Shown here in pieces: positions 1 to 6,435 of a DNA stretch of 20,393 nucleotides. The position numbers and the translations under genes are program-made. Position 1 is the stretch's first letter. Every line of letters begins with the position of its first letter. The stretch comes from a virus: positions 1 through 20,393 of the IMG/VR virus record IMGVR_UViG_3300042894_000145; one strand, given 5' to 3'. The notes under the pieces were generated by a model, which was not told the origin of the DNA, did not search any database, and was given only the letters and a program-made list of their open reading frames with translations.

Positions 1-215
1 TTGTAGTCCTTTGGATTTGTGTGTTCCTTAACAACTAGTGCAAGTCCACGCTCTGCATTATAGTTTGCAGAATCTTCGTCCAACTCTTCAATGAATCGGA
101 TCTTTACTGATTGTCCATCGGCAAGTTTTAGCCACTTAACCTTTGGTGCATTTTCATCATACTTTGGCTTTTCGAGTAGGGTTTCAATGTTCTTTAGTCC
201 CTTTACAATACTCAT
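1..215 (-). CDS. Probable gp32-like single-stranded DNA-binding protein (N-terminal 71 aa, cut by window edge)
   Basis: The reading frame starts at an ATG (213-215) and stays open to the left window edge, giving 71 residues of a longer protein. The start is supported by an AAGGAG ribosome binding site six bases upstream, inside an A-rich, apparently unstructured leader. The visible part has a basic N-terminus, then the segment KVKWLKLADGQSVKIRFI followed by a hydrophobic stretch and EHTNPKDY. This resembles the start of the T4 gp32 core (W-x-L, then G-x-A-V-I-R-F-L-P, then a His/Lys strand). That protein coats single-stranded DNA during replication and recombination. Its place directly after primase and helicase fits that role. 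The zinc-binding cysteines and the acidic tail would lie outside the window, so the assignment is by resemblance and context; another nucleic-acid-binding protein is possible. Confidence 0.5.
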   Translation of the reverse strand, partial: MSIVKGLKNIETLLEKPKYDENAPKVKWLKLADGQSVKIRFIEELDEDSANYNAERGLALVVKEHTNPKDY

Positions 216-240
216 ATTTTTCTCCTTCGTGTTGTTGTTT

Positions 241-537
241 TTAGTTTAGTATTAGTCCAAAATGTTTTGCAATTGCTAAAATTGCCAATAAAGACCACAA
301 AATATTGAACCAAATAATTGTGGGTAGAGTCTTTACTGTTGATGACCAAATCAAAGCCAGGCTTGAAACCAAAGCAAACACAAATAGCCACCAAAACTGT
401 TTTCCAAGCAATAGACCTGGGAAAATAATAGCAATCTTTGTCATAAATGCAAAGAATTCTACTGTATTTGGCTTATTCCAATAAGACTTAAAACGCATTG
501 TCTTTAAGGCTTCTAGCCATTGTGATTTAAATTTCAT
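241..537 (-). CDS. Small three-segment integral membrane protein, unknown role
   Basis: This is a 98-aa protein I do not recognise. The first 20 residues are basic and amphipathic (MKFKSQWLEALKTMRFKSYW). They are followed by three hydrophobic segments at about residues 28-44, 47-66 and 72-92, rich in Trp and Phe, and a short tail KHFGLILN. It should sit in the cytoplasmic membrane; there is no signal-peptide cleavage site. The start is set by a GGGGGAAAA ribosome binding site just before the ATG. The gene lies 17 bases after the primase stop and 25 bases before the single-stranded DNA-binding protein gene, so it is co-transcribed with replication genes. Size and topology would also suit a holin, but no endolysin is near. 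A membrane anchor for the replisome or a superinfection-exclusion factor are other guesses. Confidence 0.6.
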   Translation of the reverse strand: MKFKSQWLEALKTMRFKSYWNKPNTVEFFAFMTKIAIIFPGLLLGKQFWWLFVFALVSSLALIWSSTVKTLPTIIWFNILWSLLAILAIAKHFGLILN

Positions 538-554
538 TTTTCCCCCAGTACATA

Positions 555-1481
555 CTAGTTTAGCATAGCCGATATAGATTTGTCAAACTGGAACTCTAAG
601 TTCTTAATTTCTTCATCTTCCATATCACCTATGTCTTTATATTGTTTGTCAAGTCTAATAGTAGTAACCAAAGATCCAAGTTTTTCAACTAACTTATCTT
701 TCATTATATTACCAGCCTCATCGTTATCTGCAATTAGTACAACGTTTGTGAAGTACTTTTCTAATAATCTAATTTGAGAATTAGATACATTAGCACCCAG
801 AGTAGCAACTGCTGGAAAGCCTACTTGGTCTAGCCGAATAGCATCAAAGGATGATTCAACTACATATACTGTACCAGATGATTTAATTCTGTGCAGGTTA
901 AATAATATCTTACCCTTTGGTAGTCCTGGTGTATTTTTAAATTCTTTACCCTCAATAGTTCTTGCAACAAACCCAAGACACATACCGTCTGGTGAATGCA
1001 TTGGGATAGTTATTGAGTTTTGTTTTTCTGAATACCCAAGCGAAAACTTTGTAAATGAAGAACTGTTAATTTTTCTATACTTAAGATAATTTTTAGGCTT
1101 TTCGTCTGCAAGCAGTTGGTTATGCAAACGTTTTAATATTAATTCATCATATGGAGTAAACTCTGGTGGTGCAACTAATGTTTTATTAACCAACTTTTCA
1201 ATATCGTGCTCTGTCTCTTTACTTTTAATATAACGAACTGCTTCAAAGTATGTTCGTCCAGACATATGCATTATTAATTCTTCTAAGTTTTTTGTTGTCT
1301 GGCAACCAAAGCAAAAGAATAATCCACTATCCTTTGCAACTTCTCCAGCAGGAGTTCTATTGTTATTATGATATGGACAAAAGATTATGAAGTCATTGCC
1401 AAACTCTGCCTCAATATCAACTCCAGAGCCAACAAGAACACGCTTAATCTGTTCTTGTGTATATATGTTACTTGTCTTCAT
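555..1481 (-). CDS. DnaG-type DNA primase (CHC2 zinc finger plus Toprim)
   Basis: The protein makes RNA primers for phage DNA replication. From the ATG at 1481 it is 308 aa, shorter than bacterial DnaG (about 600 aa) because it lacks a recognisable C-terminal helicase-interaction domain. Residues 35-60 hold a CHC2-type zinc site (C35-P-Y-H38 and C57-F-G-C60). Residues about 204-270 form the Toprim core: the acidic motif VVESSFD with Glu209 (the usual Gly after Glu is Ser) and the metal-binding IADNDEAG with Asp252 and Asp254. The frame is also open upstream to a TTG at 1511. I prefer 1481 because it is an ATG with AGG upstream and overlaps the helicase stop by only 14 nt, implying translational coupling. 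The adjacent DnaB-type helicase is the expected partner. Confidence 0.92.
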   Translation of the reverse strand: MKTSNIYTQEQIKRVLVGSGVDIEAEFGNDFIIFCPYHNNNRTPAGEVAKDSGLFFCFGCQTTKNLEELIMHMSGRTYFEAVRYIKSKETEHDIEKLVNKTLVAPPEFTPYDELILKRLHNQLLADEKPKNYLKYRKINSSSFTKFSLGYSEKQNSITIPMHSPDGMCLGFVARTIEGKEFKNTPGLPKGKILFNLHRIKSSGTVYVVESSFDAIRLDQVGFPAVATLGANVSNSQIRLLEKYFTNVVLIADNDEAGNIMKDKLVEKLGSLVTTIRLDKQYKDIGDMEDEEIKNLEFQFDKSISAMLN

Positions 1482-2688
1482 AGTCTTTATACCTGTAGTA
1501 ACCCTTGTCAAAATCTACTTGAACTAAAAAGTCTCCCATAAATCCATTACGATTCTTACGGAAAACACATTCAATGATATCACTATTGGTTGCACGACCT
1601 AGCGCCATAACCCAGTCAGCATCATAAGCAATCTGTCTAGACCAAGCAGTTTGTCCAAGTGTTGGAGGACTTGATAGATCCTTTACATCATCTGGTGTTG
1701 CAGATGAGATAGCAATGATAGGTACTTCTTCACCAATAGACATTAGTTTAAGTTCTCTTGAAAGGTTTTTCATTCGTACCGTTTCAGAGTCAGCCTTTTG
1801 GTTTGGAGACATAAGTTGAAGGTAGTCAACAACCACAAAGTCTGGACGGTACTGATCAATCTTTCCACGGATAACAGAAGGTGTTACTTCTCCTCCACTA
1901 TCATTTGAGATAATGTGAAACTCTGGACGACCCTCAACTTTGTTATGATGCCATTTCTTTAGCATATCAATCTCTACTTCGCCATTAGATAATTTTCTGT
2001 GTGACCAAAGACCTTCACCCATAATTGCAAAAATACGATTACGAACCTCTGTCTCAGACATTTCAAGAGAAATAATAAGTGGTGACTTGCCCTGTTTCCA
2101 TGCTTGAACTGCAAAGTATAAAGCCATCCAAGACTTACCAATTCCTGGATAGGCAAGGAACACTCCTAGTTGTCCTGGCATAATTCCAGATGGAAGATAG
2201 TTGTCAAATCCTGGAAGGTTTGTTTTAATTCCTATCTGACCAGTTTCTTTTTGTTTCTGAACCATCTCATAGTATGCAACTGCAGAGTCAAGATCTGTTG
2301 CATCAATATCACGAATAGCAGAAGTGTTCTTTTTTAATTCAGATGTTTTTGTAATTAGGTGTTCAAGCGCTTCTCCACCATTACCACTTTGCACTTCTCC
2401 TGCAGCATTACGCAAGATGTCTTTTAGGCTATCGTTAAGATATTCTGTTTGTAATTCTGCTAGATGATGTTTTGTTGCTCCAATACCTGGAACTGGTTCA
2501 AAGTCTCTAAACTTTTCTGTAACTAAATCTGCTGGCGGTAGACATTGATTGTTTTCAGAATACAAACGAATAAAGTTCCATACGTCGTTGTGGGTTCTTA
2601 ATAGTGTCTCAACGTTTGCCTGTAGTAGTACGTGAATTTGTTTGTCTTGTAATACTGCAGAAATTAACTTTGCCTCTGTATTATTCAC
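1468..2688 (-). CDS. DnaB-family replicative DNA helicase
   Basis: This is a hexameric RecA-fold helicase that would unwind the phage replication fork, 406 aa. Residues 1-125 resemble the helical N-terminal domain of DnaB. The ATPase core follows: Walker A AYPGIGKS (179-186, Lys185), the SLEMS motif with the presumed catalytic Glu209, and Walker B VVVDYLQLM (Asp288). At the C-terminus are TAWSRQIAYDADWVMAL and FRKNRNGFMG, which match the DnaB arginine-finger and 'KNRNG' regions. The usual SQL motif is replaced by AISSATPDD (327-334), so the normally conserved Gln is missing. Translation starts at a GTG (2688) inside the end of the preceding gene, with an 8-nt overlap and an AAGGGAG ribosome binding site. 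It ends in a 14-nt overlap with the primase. Confidence 0.93.
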   Translation of the reverse strand: MNNTEAKLISAVLQDKQIHVLLQANVETLLRTHNDVWNFIRLYSENNQCLPPADLVTEKFRDFEPVPGIGATKHHLAELQTEYLNDSLKDILRNAAGEVQSGNGGEALEHLITKTSELKKNTSAIRDIDATDLDSAVAYYEMVQKQKETGQIGIKTNLPGFDNYLPSGIMPGQLGVFLAYPGIGKSWMALYFAVQAWKQGKSPLIISLEMSETEVRNRIFAIMGEGLWSHRKLSNGEVEIDMLKKWHHNKVEGRPEFHIISNDSGGEVTPSVIRGKIDQYRPDFVVVDYLQLMSPNQKADSETVRMKNLSRELKLMSIGEEVPIIAISSATPDDVKDLSSPPTLGQTAWSRQIAYDADWVMALGRATNSDIIECVFRKNRNGFMGDFLVQVDFDKGYYRYKDYEDK

Positions 2689-2989
2689 TTAACCACTCCC
2701 TTGCTAATTTTCTTCGCTCTTCACGTTCTTTTTTGTCTTGCTCTACTTCTGCTTTTCCATTAATAATCTTTTCTGCATTATATGCAAAGTAATTCCAAGA
2801 TGGCTCTTGTGCAATGCTAAAGTAATATTCAAGAATATCATAACACTGTGCAATACCATATGACTCTACAAGGGCATCGGCAGCCCACTGCTCAACGTTT
2901 AGATTCATGTTAGACTTTTGCTCATACCGTTGCAAGTAAAACTTGTTAAACCTACTGAGCAAAGCCATTCGGTCTTTGCGCTCAGCCAT
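2681..2989 (-). CDS. Small helical protein upstream of helicase; candidate helicase loader
   Basis: This 102-aa protein has no catalytic motif I recognise. It is predicted to be mostly helical. The middle section (about residues 30-75) alternates aromatic and hydrophobic residues (VEQWAADALVESYG, YDILEYYFSIAQEPSWNYF), and a highly charged helix (VEQDKKEREERRKLAREWL) closes the protein. It resembles conserved hypothetical proteins I recall from actinobacterial phages. Its ATG shares one base with the preceding stop (TAATG) and its stop overlaps the GTG of the DnaB-type helicase by 8 nt, so the helicase is translationally coupled to it. Small, charged helical proteins encoded immediately before a phage helicase are often loaders (SPP1 gp39 and T4 gp59 are precedents), so loading is a reasonable but unproven role. 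Confidence 0.6.
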   Translation of the reverse strand: MAERKDRMALLSRFNKFYLQRYEQKSNMNLNVEQWAADALVESYGIAQCYDILEYYFSIAQEPSWNYFAYNAEKIINGKAEVEQDKKEREERRKLAREWLSE

Positions 2990-3195
2990 TACTCTGAGAT
3001 TTCAGATTTTGCTTCTTGAATCTTTTCTGTAAGTTTATCTTCTACAAACTTATAGACACGAGCAAAAGCCTCATCTACATTTTCTCCATCACGCTTTGAA
3101 TCTACAATGCCCAGATCAAGTCGTAGTGACTGAAAATTTCCTAGATTAAGTGTATATCCAAGTGTTACAGATACTTTTGTATTATCGTTTTCCAT
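2989..3195 (-). CDS. Conserved small phage protein, unknown function (68 aa)
   Basis: I do not know the function. The protein begins MENDNTKVSVTLGYTLNLG. Its first half looks like two or three beta strands (SVTLGYTLNLG, FQSLRLDLGIV) and its second half is one long helix (VDEAFARVYKFVEDKLTEKI, about residues 38-66). I recall similar beta-beta-helix proteins near replication genes of actinobacterial phages, without a proven role. The frame is open five codons further up to a TTG at 3210. I choose the ATG at 3195 because the GGGTGG ribosome binding site sits just before it. The stop and the next ATG share one base. Position in the run leading to helicase and primase suggests an accessory role in replication or nucleic-acid metabolism, which is inference only. 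Confidence 0.6.
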   Translation of the reverse strand: MENDNTKVSVTLGYTLNLGNFQSLRLDLGIVDSKRDGENVDEAFARVYKFVEDKLTEKIQEAKSEISE

Positions 3196-3213
3196 TATCC
3201 ACCCATTCAATAA

Positions 3214-3756
3214 TTAAATAGATTCACTCCACACTGGAATAAATCGTCCATCTTCTGTCTTCGTATATGTAAGTATACCGTCTCCCATTCGCCTTGTCAA
3301 CTCTTGGCTTGTAGGAGTCATGTTATTCGTTATTAATTTGTCTTTTCTTGGTTGTCCTATATGTATAGTTGAAAGTATAGCACAAATCTCTTTAACTTGG
3401 TCTTCTGAGTAATAAGATCTTATTTGAAATCCAGTCTTTCCATCAAGACTTGATCCTGTTGGTGCAGGAATGACTCCCCGTTTTATTAATCTTGGCATAT
3501 ACTTTCTATGACGATTAACTAACTTAGCAGTCTCTGCAATTGTATAAGCCCTCTTTCTATTTCTTCTAAAGTCAGAACGTAAACAACTTTCTAATCTATC
3601 TTTGTTAATATTATAAACAGTTACCATTCCTGTTGATCTAGAACTATGATGAAGTCTTACTAAGTCTCCATTAAGGAACCATATCTTTTTACCGCCAGAG
3701 ATTACAGGTTCGCTATTATATGCTTCGCTCTGAATTTTTCCTTTTGCAGTAGCCAT
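3214..3756 (-). CDS. MerR/excisionase-like helix-turn-helix DNA-binding protein
   Basis: This 180-aa protein is a likely transcriptional regulator or other site-specific DNA-binding protein. Residues about 70-128 read as a winged helix of the MerR/excisionase type: AYTIAETAKLVNRHRKYMPR forms the helix-turn-helix, followed by LIKRGVIPAP and a wing-like stretch to SYYSEDQVKEI. It is preceded by a basic linker (SDFRRNRKRA). The N-terminal 60 residues (KIWFLNGDLVRLHHS) may be a small beta domain. The C-terminal RFIPVW motif recalls a regulator family conserved in Streptomyces and related phages. The start is strongly supported by GGAGGG four bases before the ATG. The first 55 nt overlap the end of the zinc-ribbon gene in another frame. 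No effector-binding or recombinase domain is visible. Its targets cannot be read from this window. Confidence 0.75.
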   Translation of the reverse strand: MATAKGKIQSEAYNSEPVISGGKKIWFLNGDLVRLHHSSRSTGMVTVYNINKDRLESCLRSDFRRNRKRAYTIAETAKLVNRHRKYMPRLIKRGVIPAPTGSSLDGKTGFQIRSYYSEDQVKEICAILSTIHIGQPRKDKLITNNMTPTSQELTRRMGDGILTYTKTEDGRFIPVWSESI

Positions 3757-3890
3757 TTTCCCTCCGCAGATTCGCTAGGTGGATGATAAAACTTTCTATT
3801 TCCACACTTGACACAATATGTTTCTAGGTGATCTATGTTTGAATGTATTCTATCTACAAACATCTTTCCTTCGCATCTTTTACATGTCAT
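3702..3890 (-). CDS. Small zinc-ribbon protein (62 aa)
   Basis: Four cysteines in two CxxC knuckles, C3-K-R-C6 and C26-V-K-C29 about 20 residues apart, indicate a zinc ribbon. It is followed by NRKFYHPP and a basic helical tail (KWLLQKEKFRAKHII). Such proteins usually bind nucleic acid or another protein; no enzymatic motif is visible. The frame continues upstream to a TTG at 3914, but the ATG at 3890 begins one base after the stop of the preceding gene and puts the first cysteine at residue 3, as in related phage proteins I recall. The gene overlaps the following helix-turn-helix gene by 55 nt, an unusually long overlap even in this compact genome. The pairing of ribbon and HTH proteins recurs in actinobacterial phages, which suggests a joint regulatory role. 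Confidence 0.75.
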   Translation of the reverse strand: MTCKRCEGKMFVDRIHSNIDHLETYCVKCGNRKFYHPPSESAEGKWLLQKEKFRAKHIIANL

Positions 3891-3891
3891 A

Positions 3892-4332
3892 TTAGTTTGG
3901 TACACCGATTGCAATTAAGTTTATACCAACAGTTGCTGTTCCAGATACTCCGTATCTAACTGTAAAATTAGCCTGAGTTGTAGTTACAGATGTAAGAACT
4001 ACCGTAGTATTTGCACCTGCAGTTGTTCCAGATGTGTTAACAATAGATAAAGTTACAATTGGTGGAAACTTAAAGTTAGAATAATCAATAGAGTAAGATT
4101 TTTCTTGACCTGCTGTTACTGTTTCGTTATTTGCAATTGATTTAAACTTTCCAATAAACTTTGTATTAGATGTCTTTAAACTTTGTTTTTCTCCACCAAC
4201 AACATCAACATCTGTATAGTTATATGTTGCATCAGATATTTGGGTTGATAAAAAATTAACTGCCTCAACTAACTGATAGATATATGTAACATCAAGAGGT
4301 TGTCCTCTTTCAGGTAGTGGTACTTTTGCCAT
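3892..4332 (-). CDS. Small virion protein with lectin-like C-terminal beta domain; possible receptor-binding protein
   Basis: This is a 146-aa protein. The N-terminus (PLPERGQPLDVTYIYQLVEA and on to about residue 33) looks like a short helix that could trimerise or dock on a tail structure. After a linker, residues about 85-146 form a run of beta strands: FPPIVTLSIVNTSG, TTVVLTSVTTTQANFTVRYG, ATVGINLIAIGVP. The pattern 'PP-V-T, TSVTTT-FTVR, I-AIG' resembles H-type lectin-like domains at the ends of phage tail fibres and spikes, which bind host glycans. The start is marked by a strong AGGAGGA site. The gene follows the minor tail genes but lies downstream of its own promoter candidate, so it may be transcribed separately from them. 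The lectin call rests on pattern resemblance only; a plain structural protein is the alternative. Confidence 0.6.
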   Translation of the reverse strand: MAKVPLPERGQPLDVTYIYQLVEAVNFLSTQISDATYNYTDVDVVGGEKQSLKTSNTKFIGKFKSIANNETVTAGQEKSYSIDYSNFKFPPIVTLSIVNTSGTTAGANTTVVLTSVTTTQANFTVRYGVSGTATVGINLIAIGVPN

Positions 4333-4349
4333 TTTATTCCTCCTATTAT

Positions 4350-4379
4350 ATTATATCAAAGACACTGTGCCAGAGTCAA
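4350..4379 (-). promoter_or_regulatory. Sigma70-type promoter candidate with extended -10
   Basis: Read on the minus strand, TTGACT (4374-4379) is followed after 18 bases by TATAAT (4350-4355), which is preceded by TGA (extended -10). This matches the bacterial housekeeping consensus at 11 of 12 hexamer positions plus the extension. It overlaps the 3' end and stop of the 141-aa gene. The predicted start, near 4343, would fall in or next to the AGGAGGA site of the 146-aa gene, giving an almost leaderless mRNA. A second TATAAT lies at 4345-4350. AT-rich DNA produces chance -10 boxes, but the matching -35 raises confidence. Confidence 0.5.
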
Positions 4380-4776
4380 AGATATTTAGTGCTTCTTTAA
4401 TTTCTTTTTTTGATGAAATGATTTGAACCTTTACTCTGACCGATGTAGTCCCAGTTTTTAAAAATGAATAGGAATGAACCTTTGATTTTCCATGATAAAA
4501 AAAGTCGCCTGAGTCAAACTTAACAAAAACATCGTATTCTGGAAAATCATTTTGGTCTCCCCATACGGCTGTAATTATGTTTCCTGCCCTAGATACTGCA
4601 CCACTTGTTACAACAAGATCAACACCATCAGAGTTATATATTGGAGACCAATGCGAAACTCTGTTTCTATCTTCAGATATAACTCTATAACGAATGTTAT
4701 ATTTTTCTGTATCGTGATCAATTGGTGGCAAAGAAGACTTTAAAATTCTAAGTTTTTTAATATTAGCATCAGCCAT
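4351..4776 (-). CDS. Minor tail protein, beta-rich (141 aa)
   Basis: The protein is beta-rich and has no catalytic motif. It carries YNIRYRVISEDRNRVSHWSP near the N-terminus and YDVFVKFDSGDFFYHGKS with VRVKVQI near the end. The spacing of Trp, Tyr and alternating hydrophobics is reminiscent of a fibronectin-type III or similar immunoglobulin-like sandwich, common in tail tips and fibres where it mediates weak surface contacts. Its ATG shares one base with the stop of the previous tail gene (TAATG), so it is translated as part of the tail operon and is most likely a virion component. The stop codon lies inside the promoter candidate for the next gene. I cannot assign a more precise position in the tail. 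Confidence 0.6.
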   Translation of the reverse strand: MADANIKKLRILKSSLPPIDHDTEKYNIRYRVISEDRNRVSHWSPIYNSDGVDLVVTSGAVSRAGNIITAVWGDQNDFPEYDVFVKFDSGDFFYHGKSKVHSYSFLKTGTTSVRVKVQIISSKKEIKEALNIFDSGTVSLI

Positions 4777-5936
4777 TATGTTACCCCGATAGAAAATCTA
4801 AATTCAATGTAGTTATTTGTATTAGGAGATTTTACAACAGTTGAGGCACTGTCATTTTTAATAACAGAGTATCCTGTTAAACCGTAGAGTGGGTTAACTG
4901 TTGCTATGTTTTCAAGTCTCATTGCATCAAGGGCTATATAGTAGTCAGAAACTGGAAACAATCCACCACTTACTGAAGAATCAAATATGCTGCAATAAAT
5001 TTTTACAACAGTAACTGCATTCCAGGTAAAGTTTTGACTTTTGTATAATTCTTGTAGTTGTTTTGAAACAACAAAATATCTATTAGTTGCAAAATCATAA
5101 CCATCAACACCGTCTTGAATATCAACTTCAAACCTAGCATATGTTGATGGGTTTGCTTCATCCGTTCCTGCAAAGTCAACAAGAATTCTTATTGTATCTG
5201 GAACAGATGCAGACTCTCCATCTTTATTTATTAAAGAAAAAGCAAGTCTTAGTTCGTCTGTTGGGGCATTTTGGGTAAAGTCAACATCTGGAGATGCTAA
5301 GTGTATGTGGTTTCCAGAATCAATAACAATATGATCAACACCTCCAGATCCACCACCATCTAAACTTAAGTCTGAATCATTTCCTTGAATAAATATTGCA
5401 TTATTTAAAAACCTTGGTCTCTCATATCTATTTGCACGGTCTAGATTATAAAAAATAGAATTATCTGCATTGGTTTGGAAAACACCAGACTCTGTTCCTA
5501 CTGCATTAATAATATCATCATCGTCTGAATCAAGTGGTGTTAATACTGTTGGAATTTGTGTAGATGCAGAGGCTGTATGATATTCCCAGTTTTCTCCTTG
5601 GGTAAATGCAAAAACAGTCTTGCTGTCTTGTGTTCCTGCTGATGGGTTAGATCCTGCTGAGTATAGTCCTACTTCTGTAATCTCATATCTTTCTTCCGTT
5701 GGCAGTTCTGCGGTAAGTACAATTTTGTCTATACCGTTTTCATTTACGAACCCTCTTGAAGAAATTGGAACTCTAAACATTTCAAAATCTAAGTTTGTTT
5801 TTGTTGCAAAGTCATCGGCAACATCTTCAGTCTGCAAAGGTATTGGACCGCAGCCAACTGCAAGGTAAGAGGCATATGCTGGTGCTTGACCAAGCATATA
5901 CTTTCCAATAATGTTTTTACCAGTATTAGTTATCAT
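4776..5936 (-). CDS. Minor tail / receptor-contact protein with jelly-roll-like domain (386 aa)
   Basis: The N-terminus (MITNTGKNIIGKYMLGQAP, then YASYLAVGCGPIPL) resembles the tail-attachment segment of minor tail proteins I recall from actinobacterial phages. Residues about 85-110 (YEITEVGLYSAG) look like the conserved 'E-I-G-L-Y' turn of tail-fibre proteins. From about residue 176 a beta-rich domain begins, containing GGGSGG (194-199) and continuing through IHLASPDVDF, IRILVDFAG and YYIALDAMRLENI. This looks like a concanavalin or carbohydrate-binding-module jelly roll and could bind cell-surface sugar. No hydrolase catalytic set is evident. The start overlaps the stop of the upstream gene by four bases (ATGA), with GGAG ten bases ahead. 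Role by position: tail tip or fibre, after the hub protein. Confidence 0.7.
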   Translation of the reverse strand: MITNTGKNIIGKYMLGQAPAYASYLAVGCGPIPLQTEDVADDFATKTNLDFEMFRVPISSRGFVNENGIDKIVLTAELPTEERYEITEVGLYSAGSNPSAGTQDSKTVFAFTQGENWEYHTASASTQIPTVLTPLDSDDDDIINAVGTESGVFQTNADNSIFYNLDRANRYERPRFLNNAIFIQGNDSDLSLDGGGSGGVDHIVIDSGNHIHLASPDVDFTQNAPTDELRLAFSLINKDGESASVPDTIRILVDFAGTDEANPSTYARFEVDIQDGVDGYDFATNRYFVVSKQLQELYKSQNFTWNAVTVVKIYCSIFDSSVSGGLFPVSDYYIALDAMRLENIATVNPLYGLTGYSVIKNDSASTVVKSPNTNNYIEFRFSIGVT

Positions 5937-6433
5937 GATGTAGTTTCTCCAAAGTTTGCTATATATATTGTACCATTCAGGGATATTTCAACCTCAAATA
6001 ACTCATCTTTATTGATATTGACTCCCTCAATAATCAAGTCTCCAGTAGACTGTTCAATGTATACATTTGATCCATTGGGTCCGTTGCCTACTAACGGAAC
6101 CTTTTCTTCAAACTTTATAGAAAAATTATTAAAATACTTTTCTGATGTAGCCTGTAACCTTAAAATATTATTAGGATTATACATCTGCTGGATTAGTCCC
6201 AGATTTTTAATTGGGGTGTAGGATACTTGCTGACCATTAATAATATCGTTTCTAGCAATATTAATTAATTCATGGCCCCCAATATCCTCAAATATAAGAT
6301 CAGTCATTATCTCAATAGACATTGAGTTGTCATCAAACAAAACGGTATCTATTGGAGCAGTCTTTGTTGGACTTTGCGGTATCTTATTTGAAACAGATGC
6401 TGATGATGGCGTATCTGGGGTTGCTGAGACCAT
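5933..6433 (-). CDS. Tail-associated protein with Pro/Ser-rich N-terminus (166 aa)
   Basis: The first 30 residues are low complexity, rich in Ser, Pro and Thr (SATPDTPSSASVSNKIPQSP), and look like a flexible tether. The body contains IGGHELINIARNDIINGQ and YTPIKNLGLIQQMYNPNNI, a pattern I recall from conserved hypothetical proteins in tail operons of Streptomyces-type phages. The last 50 residues (VYIEQSTGDLIIEGVNI, LFEVEISLNGTIYIANFG) are beta strands. No enzymatic motif is present. It begins two bases after the stop of the 1438-aa hub-like gene, with GTGAGG upstream, and overlaps the next tail gene by four bases. A connector between hub and receptor-binding proteins is plausible, but the function is not established. 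Confidence 0.6.
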   Translation of the reverse strand: MVSATPDTPSSASVSNKIPQSPTKTAPIDTVLFDDNSMSIEIMTDLIFEDIGGHELINIARNDIINGQQVSYTPIKNLGLIQQMYNPNNILRLQATSEKYFNNFSIKFEEKVPLVGNGPNGSNVYIEQSTGDLIIEGVNINKDELFEVEISLNGTIYIANFGETTS

Positions 6434-6435
6434 GC

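Noticed and set aside
212-394. 60-aa minus-strand frame overlapping the membrane protein gene
   Set aside because: It is out of frame with the membrane protein, which has a better ribosome binding site, and its end overlaps the start of the ssDNA-binding protein gene without any sensible domain.
1482-1511. Upstream TTG start for the primase, adding 10 residues
   Set aside because: The ATG at 1481 gives a shorter overlap with the helicase stop, and the extra residues are simply helicase codons in another frame.
3891-3914. Upstream TTG start for the zinc-ribbon protein
   Set aside because: The ATG at 3890 starts one base after the previous stop and places the first CxxC at the N-terminus as in similar phage proteins.
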